Positions 33,242 to 41,724 of a stretch of DNA of 64,000 nucleotides are shown piece by piece. Location: assembly GCA_000531095.1 (NCBI GenBank), contig HG799466.1, positions 495,906-559,905 of the forward strand, in the 5' to 3' direction. Source of the stretch: Gemmata massiliana (GTDB lineage Bacteria > Planctomycetota > Planctomycetia > Gemmatales > Gemmataceae). Under the pieces are notes generated by a model. That model made no database searches. It was not told the origin of the DNA and worked only from the letters and a program-made list of their open reading frames with translations. The translations under genes and the position numbers were made by a program. The number at the start of each line of letters is the position of its first letter. Position 1 is the first letter of the stretch.

Positions 33242-34462
33242 ATGGGCAGGGTTTTTCAGCCGGTGTATTGGAAGAAAATGCCTGATGGTTCCCGTGTGGG
33301 GAAGAAAAGCAAGTTGTGGCACGCGGAATGGCAAGTTGCGGGGGCAACCAGGCGGCGGTGCATCGGGACTAAAACGGCAGCCCTTGCTGCCTTGGTCAAA
33401 TTCGAGGACGCTGAGAGCCGGCGGAAACACGGTCTCGTAAATCGCGCTGCGGAGGGCGCCCGACAAAGCGACCACCTCGAGGATTTAGTGACCGAATACA
33501 TCGACATACTCGCCGCGCGGGGGACCGCGGAAGAGTACCGCAAGAATACTCTCGCGAGCCTCACGCGGGTATTAAAAGAGTGCCGGTGGCACGTGTGGAG
33601 CGACATCGACCAAGACGAGTTCGTGCGATTTTTGGGGCGGCTCCGGAACACCCCGCGGGTGAAACTCATCACCGGCGCCGCGAAGGGAAAGAAAGGCAGG
33701 GGAGCGCCACCCATCAAAGGGAAACAACTCGGCTCGGGGTGCAGCCCGGCGACCCTCAACGGTCACATGCGAATCGCAAAAGCGTTTACCAAATGGCTCG
33801 CTGAGCGGTTCGGGGCGGTGTCGCCACTTAGAAAACTGCGGCCGTACCCGGAAGCCGTGGATGAGCGCAGGTCAAAACGCATCCTCACAGACGACGAGCT
33901 AAGTAAACTCATCACCGCCGCAGCCGCGGCGAAACGAAAAGGGACCGCAACCGTTTGGGGCCGGGACCGGGCCATACTCTACACGATTGCTGCGTTCTCG
34001 GGCCTGCGCGCGGGTGAATTGTCCGACCTGACACCGGGGCACTTTTCGTTGGATGCCGCGCCGCCGGTCGTCACGGTCGAGGCGGCCGACGCAAAGGGGA
34101 AACGCACCGAACCAATTCCACTTCCCGACCACGTGGTCGAACTGCTGCGCCCGTGGCTCGTCGCGCGTAAACCGAACCAAAAACTGTTTCCGGGCAACTG
34201 GGCAGCGTGTCGTAAGCAATCGCACTGGCTCGCGGCGGATCTGCGGCGCGCCGGAGTAGACGCGCGGGACGAGAAAGGGCGGCCGGCCACTTTTCACTCG
34301 CTCAAGCGACGGTTCGTGGTGCGACTGATTCAAGCGGGCGCGAAGATCCACGAAGTGCGTCGGATGGCGCGCCACACCGACATTTCCACGACACTCAAGC
34401 ACTACACCGACGAGAACCTGAGCGACCTCGGAGCGCTGGCGAACCGTCTTCGTAAACTCTGA
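33242..34462 (+). CDS. int: Prophage tyrosine recombinase (integrase)
   Basis: 406 residues. N-terminal arm-binding domain (1-70), core-binding domain (75-190), catalytic domain (210-406). Catalytic candidates: R256 in SGLRAGEL, K285, H352 in FHSLKRRF, H378 in ARHTD and the nucleophile Y388 in KHYTDE. The position normally held by the second arginine (HxLR) is lysine, K355. The gene points at the 3' end of tRNA-Leu 130 bases away, so it most likely integrated the prophage there. Confidence 0.85.
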   Translation: MGRVFQPVYWKKMPDGSRVGKKSKLWHAEWQVAGATRRRCIGTKTAALAALVKFEDAESRRKHGLVNRAAEGARQSDHLEDLVTEYIDILAARGTAEEYRKNTLASLTRVLKECRWHVWSDIDQDEFVRFLGRLRNTPRVKLITGAAKGKKGRGAPPIKGKQLGSGCSPATLNGHMRIAKAFTKWLAERFGAVSPLRKLRPYPEAVDERRSKRILTDDELSKLITAAAAAKRKGTATVWGRDRAILYTIAAFSGLRAGELSDLTPGHFSLDAAPPVVTVEAADAKGKRTEPIPLPDHVVELLRPWLVARKPNQKLFPGNWAACRKQSHWLAADLRRAGVDARDEKGRPATFHSLKRRFVVRLIQAGAKIHEVRRMARHTDISTTLKHYTDENLSDLGALANRLRKL

Positions 34463-34559
34463 GCGCGGGCGGGCTGCTGGCGGAGTTGACCCTTTGGAAG
34501 CCTTCAGGAGCCTTTATTTGGTTCAAATATGTGCACCTGCTAGTACACCCACAAAAACA

Positions 34560-34589
34560 ACAAAACCCCAGCAATTGCTGGGGTTTTGT
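34560..34589. terminator. Bidirectional terminator between integrase and tRNA-Leu
   Basis: A 30-bp perfect palindrome, ACAAAACCCCAGCAA joined to its complement, giving a GC stem flanked by A and T runs. It can end the integrase transcript rightward and the tRNA-Leu transcript leftward. Confidence 0.85.
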
Positions 34590-34592
34590 GAG

Positions 34593-34676
34593 TGCCGAGG
34601 AGAGGACTTGAACCTCCACGCCCTTGCGAGCGCTAGAACCTGAATCTAGTGCGTCTGCCAATTCCGCCACCTCGGC
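34593..34676 (-). tRNA. tRNA-Leu(CAG)
   Basis: 84 nt with a 7-bp acceptor stem (GCCGAGG with CCTCGGC), the long variable arm of class II tRNAs and the anticodon stem CTAGA/TCTAG around TTCAGGT, giving anticodon CAG. CCA is not encoded. The 3' end faces the prophage integrase, and tRNA 3' ends are standard integration targets, so this gene is the probable attachment site; the prophage restores its 3' end. Confidence 0.93.
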
Positions 34677-34756
34677 GACACCCCACACGTGCGGGCGTGA
34701 GGGTATCTTAAAGATAGCGGGCGGAAGGTCAAGCGTTTGCGCTCGGTACGGGCGCG

Positions 34757-37162
34757 TTAATTCTGGTCTGGGTTACCGCCACCGCCCGGCCGCCCGCCAC
34801 CGGGGGATCCGCCCGGGAAACCACCGGGAAACCCGCCCGGGCCGGTACCCGGCGTCACGTTCTTGGGCGGTTCCGGAGCGACGAGCGGGATATCGACACC
34901 GACCAAGGGAACGGTATTGATGTACGTCAGCCACTCGTCGGCGAACTTCTTCAGTTCTTTCGCGTCGGCAGCCCCATCCGCGGTCGTCGAGAGTTTGAAC
35001 ACGCGGACGAACACCGCGAACGCGGTCTTACCGTCGATCGGCAGGTCGCGCGGGAGCTTGTTTAGCTCCGTAACGTACTGCCGCAGTTGCTCGGGCTTGT
35101 GCTGAATGAGGTAGTAGTAGAGCGCCCAAGAGGTCGCGTTCGCCTTGATCGCGAGGCGCTGCTGCTTTTTGCGCAGAAGGGTTGCGGGGTCTTCGTAGTC
35201 CGCCGACAGCACGCCGCCGGGCACACCACCGGAGCCGCCGACCATACCCGGTCCACCCGACATACCGGGCATACCCGGCAGTCCCGGACCTCCTGACCCC
35301 GGGCGCATCGGTCCCGGCCCCCCGGAACCTGGGCGGAGCGGACCGCCGGAGCCAAAGCCTTCGCCCCCGTCTCCACTTCCACCCGGGCGCGGCGGTTGTG
35401 CCGCAGTCTGCGCGGGCTTTTTGGGTTTCTTCGGCGGAGCCGGATCGGGATCGAGGCCGTCCTTGATGCCGGTGAAGTACACGTCGCCGAGAACGTTCTC
35501 GAGCAACCGGGCCGAGTCCGCGGGCAGCTCCTTCTTGGTCGCGAGGTCGCGGAGGTATCGCTGGAGCACGTAATTGGGCACGCCGTAGCCCGTAGTCAGC
35601 GCGACGTGCATGTTCATTTTCTCGCTGTCACCGACCGTTACGTAGGCCGGTCCGCGCGGCCGTGTGAAGAAGTTAACGGCCCCGCCGGTGAGCCACGACG
35701 GGAGCGTGACGTGCTTCGGCAACACGCCGGCGGCGTGCATCAACTGGCGCGTCCCCTCGCGGCTGACGGCGGCAATGTCGGCCTCGTCGATCGCCAACTT
35801 CTCGACCGCGGCAATGGTGGACGCGCGGGCGATGTCATCGGGGCGCGGCCCCTTCTCACCGGTGTGATCGAGCTTGGGCGGCAACTGGTTGGCGAGGATC
35901 TGGTCGCGGTTCAGGCCGTGCGAAAACATCTGCTGCGTTTGGCGCAGGAAGGTCTGACCGACTTCGTCGGTCCGCTCGGGGGAGAGCACGAGCACGTCGT
36001 GGTCGGGCGCGTAGAAGGCGTCGGCCATCGGCAACCCGTCGAGTGCGAAGTGCAATTTGCGGAGCGCGGGCGTTTGCGGCGCGAGCACCACGACGAGCGG
36101 CTTTTGGGGAACGGGCAGCGCGACCCCTTGTGTGGCGTGCCAGAGGTAGAACGCCGCGAGGTTGTCGTTGAGTTGCGTGGCCCGCCGCTGCACTTCGGGG
36201 GCGGGGGTGTCCGCGTAAACGATCGCGTAGCGGTCCGCTATGCGGACGTTCTGGTAGTTGAGGCGCGACTTCCAGTCTTCCGCGTCGCTCAGTTGTGTCG
36301 GGCGCTCCGCGATCGCCTTACCCACTTTCCCCCAGGTCGCCACGAAGGGCTTCACGTCGCGCTCCGGTAAGGCGAGCTTCGGATCTTCTGCGGCCGTAAC
36401 CAACTCGTTCGCGTAGGTCAGGGCCTCCTTGACGAAACCGGAGTGGAGCGCGAGCTCCATCGCCTCGTAGAGCAGGCGCGCGTCGGTCTTCCCGCGCTGC
36501 CACGCCTCGTACTTTTCTCGCATCTCGGTGCCGCGCGTCTTCTTCGGCCCGGGGGTCCGGAGCAACTCGTCGTAAAACTGGATGCTGGTGCTGTCAATAA
36601 AGAGGCGGGCGGTCAGCTCTTGGCCGTAATATTGGAGACTGAACTTTCGGAATTCGGGGTTGTTGAGCCCCGGGTTCTTGTCGCGGTGCAGCCGGCTCTT
36701 CAGGAGGTCGCTTTCGAGCGGGATCACGACCACGATCGAGCGCGTCGGGTCTTGTTCGACCACTCCCGCGTGCGACGTTCCACCGAACGAAGCACCCGGT
36801 TTCCCGAGGCCCGACGAACCGAGCGGACCCGGCATACTCGGCATCCCCGGCATGCCACCCGGTGGGCCTCCTTTAGAGCCCCCCATATATCCGCCCGGTG
36901 GTCCTCCCTTGGACCCGCCGCTGCCGGGCATGCCACCCGGTGGGCCACCTTTAGAACCCCCCATGTACCCACCCGGAGATCCCGCAGACGGCCCTCCGGG
37001 CATGTACGGCGAACCGAGCCCGCCCGGACCGCCGGGAATACCGTCCCCACCGGGACCGACCCCGCTGCCCTCCAAGAGCACGCGGATGATAATGTACCCG
37101 GCGAAGGTGGGAGTCGTCGTTGCGGTGAGGAACACCGCAACGGCTAACAGAAAACGCCTCAT
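34757..37162 (-). CDS. Secreted glycine/proline-rich protein with DUF1570-like core
   Basis: 801 residues from the ATG at 37162 with GGAGGG upstream. A signal peptide (MRRFLLAVAVFLTATTTPTF, cut after FAG-like site), then a low-complexity region with repeated GGSKGGPPGG and MPG units to about residue 130. The core (190-560) resembles planctomycete DUF1570-type proteins with a peptidase-like layout, but where a zinc protease has HExxH it reads GTRQLMHAAG, followed by LPSWLTGGAVNFF, so catalysis is unlikely. A second Gly-rich block (580-640) and a Gly/Pro tail follow. Exported, probably cell-envelope associated. Confidence 0.65.
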   Translation of the reverse strand: MRRFLLAVAVFLTATTTPTFAGYIIIRVLLEGSGVGPGGDGIPGGPGGLGSPYMPGGPSAGSPGGYMGGSKGGPPGGMPGSGGSKGGPPGGYMGGSKGGPPGGMPGMPSMPGPLGSSGLGKPGASFGGTSHAGVVEQDPTRSIVVVIPLESDLLKSRLHRDKNPGLNNPEFRKFSLQYYGQELTARLFIDSTSIQFYDELLRTPGPKKTRGTEMREKYEAWQRGKTDARLLYEAMELALHSGFVKEALTYANELVTAAEDPKLALPERDVKPFVATWGKVGKAIAERPTQLSDAEDWKSRLNYQNVRIADRYAIVYADTPAPEVQRRATQLNDNLAAFYLWHATQGVALPVPQKPLVVVLAPQTPALRKLHFALDGLPMADAFYAPDHDVLVLSPERTDEVGQTFLRQTQQMFSHGLNRDQILANQLPPKLDHTGEKGPRPDDIARASTIAAVEKLAIDEADIAAVSREGTRQLMHAAGVLPKHVTLPSWLTGGAVNFFTRPRGPAYVTVGDSEKMNMHVALTTGYGVPNYVLQRYLRDLATKKELPADSARLLENVLGDVYFTGIKDGLDPDPAPPKKPKKPAQTAAQPPRPGGSGDGGEGFGSGGPLRPGSGGPGPMRPGSGGPGLPGMPGMSGGPGMVGGSGGVPGGVLSADYEDPATLLRKKQQRLAIKANATSWALYYYLIQHKPEQLRQYVTELNKLPRDLPIDGKTAFAVFVRVFKLSTTADGAADAKELKKFADEWLTYINTVPLVGVDIPLVAPEPPKNVTPGTGPGGFPGGFPGGSPGGGRPGGGGNPDQN

Positions 37163-37257
37163 CGAGTTTCCCTCCGGCGGGTGCGGCCCGCAACAAACGA
37201 TGTGTATTGTCGCCCGAGCCGCGCCCGCGAGCAACGCGAAAGTCGCGGCCCGTTACG

Positions 37258-38695
37258 TCACTGTTTCGCGGGCGCGAAGTCGATCGCCGTTTCCTTGATG
37301 TCCGGGAACAGTGTCGTGCTGCGTTTCGGGTTCTCGCGAATCGCGGAGAGGCGCTTGCGCAGTCCCTCAATGTCCACCTTGGACCCGATGTCCGGCTTGC
37401 CGGAACTGTCCACCTTGTCCATCGGCGCGAGTACGCTCGGGGCAACGCTTTTGAACAACTCCTCTACGACGGGCGGAACCAGAGCGGCATTGAATTTATT
37501 CGGTTGCGAGGGATCGAAGTCCATATCGAACAGGGGGCGCCAGTTGCGCATGGCCTCTGCGATTCGCAGAGCGTAAGAGCGCCACGGGAGCCGACGATCG
37601 AACGCATCGCTCGCGCGGGGCTCGGCGAACGTGATGAGTCCCGCGGTCACCGCTTCGGCGGCCGCGTCCGCGTTGTATTTCACGGAGATCATGGTGCCGT
37701 TCTTTTGGACCTCGATGGGCGCCATGTTGCACAGCCCGATAACCGCTTCCCCCGCGTCCGCCGGCCCCGGGGCCGGCACCACGGCCGGAGCGCTGAGGGC
37801 GACCCGGGCGAGGGTGTGGGACGGGTACAGGGTCTTGCTGCCGGACAGGGGGAGCAGGGCGAACCGCACTTGGCCGAGTGCCTTGATCGCCTGTCGGCGC
37901 ACGAGCCCGATCACCGCGAGCTGGTCCGGCGCGGCCTTCTCGATCTTATTTTCGGGCAACCCGGGGAACAGGAGAACCGGGTTATTGACACTGTCGTCGA
38001 GCACCTTCACCAGGTCGTAGACCACTTTCGGGTCGTCCATCTGTCCGACGTGAGCTCGGTACTCAGCCAGTACGGGTCGTAAGCGCCGAGCAGGTTCGCG
38101 GCGGCGTGGTAGAGGTGGTACTTGATCGCGGTCGGGGTGTTGGCGTTCGCGAGGAGCGACGTAACGGTCGCGTAGTGCGCCGGCGCACCGCCCTTGCAGA
38201 CTTGCGCCAGCACGCGGGCCGCGTTGATTTGCACGATCTGTTGGTCGCCGCGCTCGATCAGTTTCTTCAACTCGGCGTCGAGGGCCGCCCCGAGTTCGCG
38301 GATGTAAACGGCCTGATCCGGCCCGACCTTCCGGTCCCGGGGACCGGTTCCCGGATGAACCGGCTCAGCTCCTGCAAGATGCCGAACTGACCATCGATGG
38401 CGAGGTGCTGGGTGGTAGCGGGGGCCGGCTTGAAGTCCTGTTGGGCCGCGTAAACCGTCGGGTGGGCCACGACCTCGGCACAGTACTTCGCGAGGGTGGC
38501 AAAGTTCTCCCGTGCTTCCTTGAGCTGGTCGTTCGTGATCCCGCCGCGTTCAATGTCTCGGTACGCGGCGATCGCGGTGAGCACGCCGGTCGGTTTTGCG
38601 GGTACCGCGGGCTGTTGGGCCGTTGCTGAGCCAGCCCCGAGCGCGAACCCGGCGCCAACGAGCAGTGTCCAAATGGTGTGGCGAACGAGGGTCAT
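37258..38695 (-). pseudogene. Secreted-protein gene broken by two frameshifts
   Basis: Three overlapping frames read as one protein of about 475 residues. Frame one (from 38695) starts with a signal peptide (TIWTLLVGAGFALGAGSATA) and runs to about 38335; the sense then moves to the next frame (VGPDQAVYIRELGAALDAEL) at a CCCCGGG run, giving the middle part ending near 38085; a second shift joins it to the frame that continues with EYRAHVGQMDDPKVVYDL to 37258. Loss of one base at the first site and one indel at the second would repair it. Either a true pseudogene or two sequence errors. It lies 95 bases upstream of the Gly-rich secreted protein and may be its operon partner. Confidence 0.75.
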
Positions 38696-38925
38696 CGGTT
38701 TCCCCGAACCGTGATAGTGATGGGCTACGGTTAGAACGGTACTGAGCGAGTTCTCGTTGGTTGCAACTTCTTTAGGCTAACGAGCGGGTTCGCGCGTTGC
38801 AAGGGATCGCGAGCACCTTCTCGCATCAAACGAGCAGCCCGTGCGGTGCGACCGGACCGAAGTGCGCTTCGCAATGTGGTTGCCGTTTCGGGTGTGGGGA
38901 GTTAAAAAGCAAGTGTCGGACGGAT

Positions 38926-39000
<75 letters not shown>

Positions 39001-39011
39001 CCTGATCTGGT

Positions 39012-39048
39012 CCCCGCTGACGACAGGAGTTGTCAGCGGGGGCTTTTT
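39012..39048 (+). terminator. Terminator of tRNA-Pro
   Basis: A 10-bp stem CCCCGCTGAC (39012-39021) with GTCAGCGGGG (39032-39041), 10-nt loop and five T residues at 39044-39048. Confidence 0.9.
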
Positions 39049-39273
39049 GTTGACATTTCTTCACATTCGCTCTTAATTGTTCGGTGTTTTCGAGTTGCCT
39101 AGCCTCCCATATGCCTCAGATTTCCCATTTCAACGTGAGTTAGTGACTCAATTAAGGTCGGCTGTTGTGGTGCAATTTGCTGAGGGTTGAAACGGCGTGG
39201 AAAGCGACTAAGATCTCACTAATCTTGATTTCGCACTGTACGCAAAACTAAAGTGGGGTCGTTTGGGTGTTAC

Positions 39274-39347
39274 GTGCCCGTAGCTCAACTGGATAGAGCG
39301 TCGGCCTCCGGAGCCGAAGGTTACAGGTTCAACTCCTGTCGGGCATA
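39274..39347 (+). tRNA. tRNA-Arg(CCG)
   Basis: 74 nt; acceptor GTGCCCG with CGGGCAT, D-arm GCTC/GAGC, anticodon stem TCGGC/GCCGA around CTCCGGA (anticodon CCG), T-arm ACAGGTTCAACTCCTGT. CCA not encoded. The 230 bases before it hold no gene that I can see. Confidence 0.92.
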
Positions 39348-39396
39348 CTAGAAAAACAAGGGTTTTGGGACTCAAGTCGGAATTAGATCACCTAAC

Positions 39397-39422
39397 ACAA
39401 CCGCCGGGATTCTGGCGGTTGT
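39397..39422 (+). terminator. Terminator of tRNA-Arg
   Basis: A 9-bp stem ACAACCGCC (39397-39405) with GGCGGTTGT (39414-39422), 8-nt loop, then TGCATTTTG. Confidence 0.8.
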
Positions 39423-39488
39423 TGCATTTTGTCTCGGCCCCAAATCGATTAGCATGGCACATGGCCAACCCTCTTTAAGGAGCTAATC

Positions 39489-39653
39489 GTGAAACGCCCG
39501 TGTAAAGTGGAATGGTGCGGTCGGGAACTTTCTGCCACATTCCATAAATTCGGCACCCGTGCGTACAAGAACGATGATGGGTCGGCGTTCGGAATCTCGA
39601 TTGCGATCGTCGAACTGGCGGATGGTGAAGTGATTTTGGTAGATCCTACTTAG
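39489..39653 (+). CDS. 54-residue host protein, GTG start
   Basis: Begins MKRPCKVEWCGRELSATFHK and ends EVILVDPT. A perfect AAGGAG lies six bases before the GTG. The pattern of a short N-terminal Cys pair and two C-terminal beta strands is plausible for a small folded protein; no family recognised. It is too short for many gene finders. Confidence 0.6.
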   Translation: MKRPCKVEWCGRELSATFHKFGTRAYKNDDGSAFGISIAIVELADGEVILVDPT

Positions 39654-39857
39654 GTAAGTTTCGTGAAAAATGAAATACCCGCCGCTCCCGTGCGCCGCGT
39701 CCGAGGCCAGCGGCCAAATTAGAGCCTGAAGACAGGCCTTGTGGAAGTCATTTCAAAAACGTCTATCACTCGTCTGGGGGCGATATCCTCGAAGCTGCCC
39801 GCTCGCGTCGGATCAGGCGGCAGCATCGGATAGATCGCCCTCGACCGTAACGCCTTT

Positions 39858-39948
39858 GGCTCATGAGGCGGTAGAGGTGGAGGTTTAGCAGAGGATGCTG
39901 TCGGGCAACGAGTTGCGACCAGCCTCCACCTCTACCGCCTTATGAGCC
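39858..39948. repeat. 26-bp inverted repeat around the end of the 115-residue gene
   Basis: Arms 39858-39883 and 39923-39948 are complementary with one mismatch; the 39-nt loop contains the stop of the HEPN-partner gene. It could terminate that mRNA or be a short mobile element end. Bases 39654-39857 before it contain no convincing gene, only a 49-codon leftward open stretch. Confidence 0.7.
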
Positions 39949-40232
39949 AATATTCGTAGTTCGGTGACGAGGCGGTCTTCCGGTTCGACGACTGAAATGC
40001 GGTGAAGCGGAAGATCGATTTCGGCCAAATGGGCCACCTGCTGAACCGCCCCGTAGACTTCCCGAGGCCCGCGCTCCTTGACCCTATGCGTGGCGAGGAT
40101 GAGACGCCACTCGCTCTCCTCTGGGAGAGAATTCCATAGCGCGGCGGTCAGCGGAAACCCCGCCCGATCCAGGGCCTGGATTAGAGATCGCCCTGACTCG
40201 ATATCCAAATCTACCAGTGGTGTTTTAACCAT
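39885..40232 (-). CDS. Conserved partner of HEPN gene
   Basis: 115 residues: LDIESGRSLIQALDRAGFPL, AALWNSLPEESEWRLILATH, then HRISVVEPEDRLVTELRILA. No nucleotidyltransferase GSxxxxDxD motif is present, so it is not a classic MNT. It overlaps the HEPN gene by 22 bases. This kind of protein next to HEPN proteins looks familiar from other bacterial genomes but has no function I can name. Its last codons lie in the loop of the 26-bp inverted repeat. Confidence 0.55.
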   Translation of the reverse strand: MVKTPLVDLDIESGRSLIQALDRAGFPLTAALWNSLPEESEWRLILATHRVKERGPREVYGAVQQVAHLAEIDLPLHRISVVEPEDRLVTELRILAHKAVEVEAGRNSLPDSILC

Positions 40233-40624
40233 TGCATCACCCCGTGCAAACTGTCAGTGACCGCCGCGTACAAGTCGCGCGCTTTCTTTTCATCGTGCTG
40301 TGCGTAACGCGCGGTTTCCGCCCAGTCTTTGACGATCCCCCAATTGACACCGAAAGCAGCATCCGCTTTTTCCTGCGAAACGCGGAGTGCTTCGAGGCCT
40401 GCCAATCTGACGAGGGTGCCGAGGTTGTGCGTGTAACTCCCCTTCACACGCTCCAGGTCTGGGAATTCAGGCTTTTTCGTCGCCTTTGCGATGCACGCTT
40501 TCAATGCGCACTCCACCGCGTACCCACAAAGATAGTACGCCCCGTCGAAGCACTCTGCCTTGATTAGCACCCGCGCTTCTTTCAGACGAATCCGTGCCAG
40601 GCGGCGCAAGTCGTCGCGGTTCAT
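40211..40624 (-). CDS. HEPN-domain protein
   Basis: 137 residues, four-helix HEPN pattern: ARVLIKAECFDGAYYLCGYA then VECALKACIAKATKK, THNLGTLVRLAGL and a C-terminal helix. The usual RNase motif Rx4-6H appears only as R106-x3-H110 in ARYAQHDEK, so RNase activity is doubtful. HEPN proteins commonly act with a small partner in toxin-antitoxin or defence pairs; here the partner overlaps the stop. Starts at an ATG at 40624. Confidence 0.7.
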   Translation of the reverse strand: MNRDDLRRLARIRLKEARVLIKAECFDGAYYLCGYAVECALKACIAKATKKPEFPDLERVKGSYTHNLGTLVRLAGLEALRVSQEKADAAFGVNWGIVKDWAETARYAQHDEKKARDLYAAVTDSLHGVMQWLKHHW

Positions 40625-40810
40625 ATCCGGCGGTCACCTCATCGGCGGGTACTTCGACATTCATTCTATCTGAACGCATGAATTCCCTTGCGCAAAACTC
40701 CGGGCCGTGCCATTCTCCGGCCCATGCGAGTGACATTTTCCTTTCCCAACAGACTTTTCCGTGCAGCGGGTGCGGGTCACTCGCGGGAGCCAACGGCCGG
40801 TCCACGGTTC

Positions 40811-41254
40811 GCGCGGACGACCGAGAAAGGGCACGGTCGAGTTGAGTACCGGGCGCTGGAGGGCACGGCGATCCTGACGGTACATCAGAAGTGGCCGGGT
40901 CTGAAGCCGGAGTTCCGGGTACGTCAGCGGGGGATTCGCAAGGGTAAGGCGTATGAGAAGGTAGTCCACGGGATCACGAGCCTGCCGCCGGAGAAGACCG
41001 ACGCGAAACGATTGCTGGGGTTGGTCCGCGAGCACCGGCGGATCGAGAACCGTCTGCACTACGTGCGGGATGTGACGTTGGGTGAGGATGCGTGCCCGGT
41101 TCGTCGCGGTTCCGCACCGGAGGTGCCCGCAGCGTTACGCAACGCGGGCGTTCATCTGCTCGCACAGGTCGATGCTGGCAACCACGCGCGAGCCATACGG
41201 AGGCGGGCCGCCCGATTCCGCGAAGCGATCGATCTCCTAACTTCACCAGTGTGA
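40811..41254 (+). pseudogene. ISAs1-type transposase, C-terminal remnant
   Basis: The frame reads TTEKGHGRVEYRALEGTAIL, WPGLKPEFRVRQRGI, GITSLPPEKTDAKRLLGLVR, then IENRLHYVRDVTLGEDACPV and APEVPAALRNAGVHLLAQV, the C-terminal third of ISAs1-family DDE transposases, including the glutamate in the REHRRIEN region. The N-terminal two thirds and the left terminal repeat are missing; sequence before 40800 is unrelated. A dead fragment. Bases 41255-41519 after it hold no gene. Confidence 0.8.
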
Positions 41255-41519
41255 AATTTTCAATGACTCTGCTCGCCCCTGCTCCAAGTGCGCACATTTT
41301 CATCTCTCGACACCCACCCGTGCTTCGTTATAATCTCCTCTGTTGGGCCGCGCAATTTGCGTGCCGAATTTCTGCGAGACGCTGGTTCAAAACCCAAACG
41401 TGCTGAACAAATGGCTGCTTAAGATAATCTAAGCGGGTTGTATTCTGCCAGAGGTGCCTAAAGTAAAAGTGATGGAAGTCGTTGATTGACCGAAGTTTAC
41501 GCTCGAAAGTCTGAAATTT

Positions 41520-41590
41520 TACCCGGTAGTGTAACGGTAGCACAAGAGATTTTGGTTCTCTTTGTCTAGGTTCGAATCCTAGCCGGGTAA
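41520..41590 (+). tRNA. tRNA-Gln(TTG)
   Basis: 71 nt; acceptor TACCCGG with CCGGGTA, anticodon stem AGAGA/TCTCT around TTTTGGT (anticodon TTG), T-arm CTAGGTTCGAATCCTAG. CCA not encoded. Its 3' half is the attachment site of the 7-kb island that follows; the island copy keeps the tRNA whole. Confidence 0.93.
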
Positions 41591-41593
41591 CTC
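41549..41593. repeat. attL-type 45-bp direct repeat (tRNA-Gln 3' half)
   Basis: The 45 bases from ATTTTGG in the anticodon loop to AACTC just past the tRNA end are identical to 48578-48622. Bases on both sides differ, which defines the repeat edges. Exact repeats of a tRNA 3' part flanking an integrase gene are standard for site-specific integration. Confidence 0.92.
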
Positions 41594-41724
41594 GAAACAA
41601 GTCCTTATCCAATCGCTACTTATGCAAAGTGGCGATTTTTGGATTGCGCATATCTATTGCTTCTGGTACGGTTTAGGTACGGTTTCAAACCGTCCTATCA
41701 GTCCACAACCGTACAGGAGAGCCA

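Noticed and set aside
39654..39857. Leftward 49-codon open stretch that reads protein-like
   Set aside because: No start with a ribosome site and no recognisable family; possibly the end of a decayed gene but not supportable.
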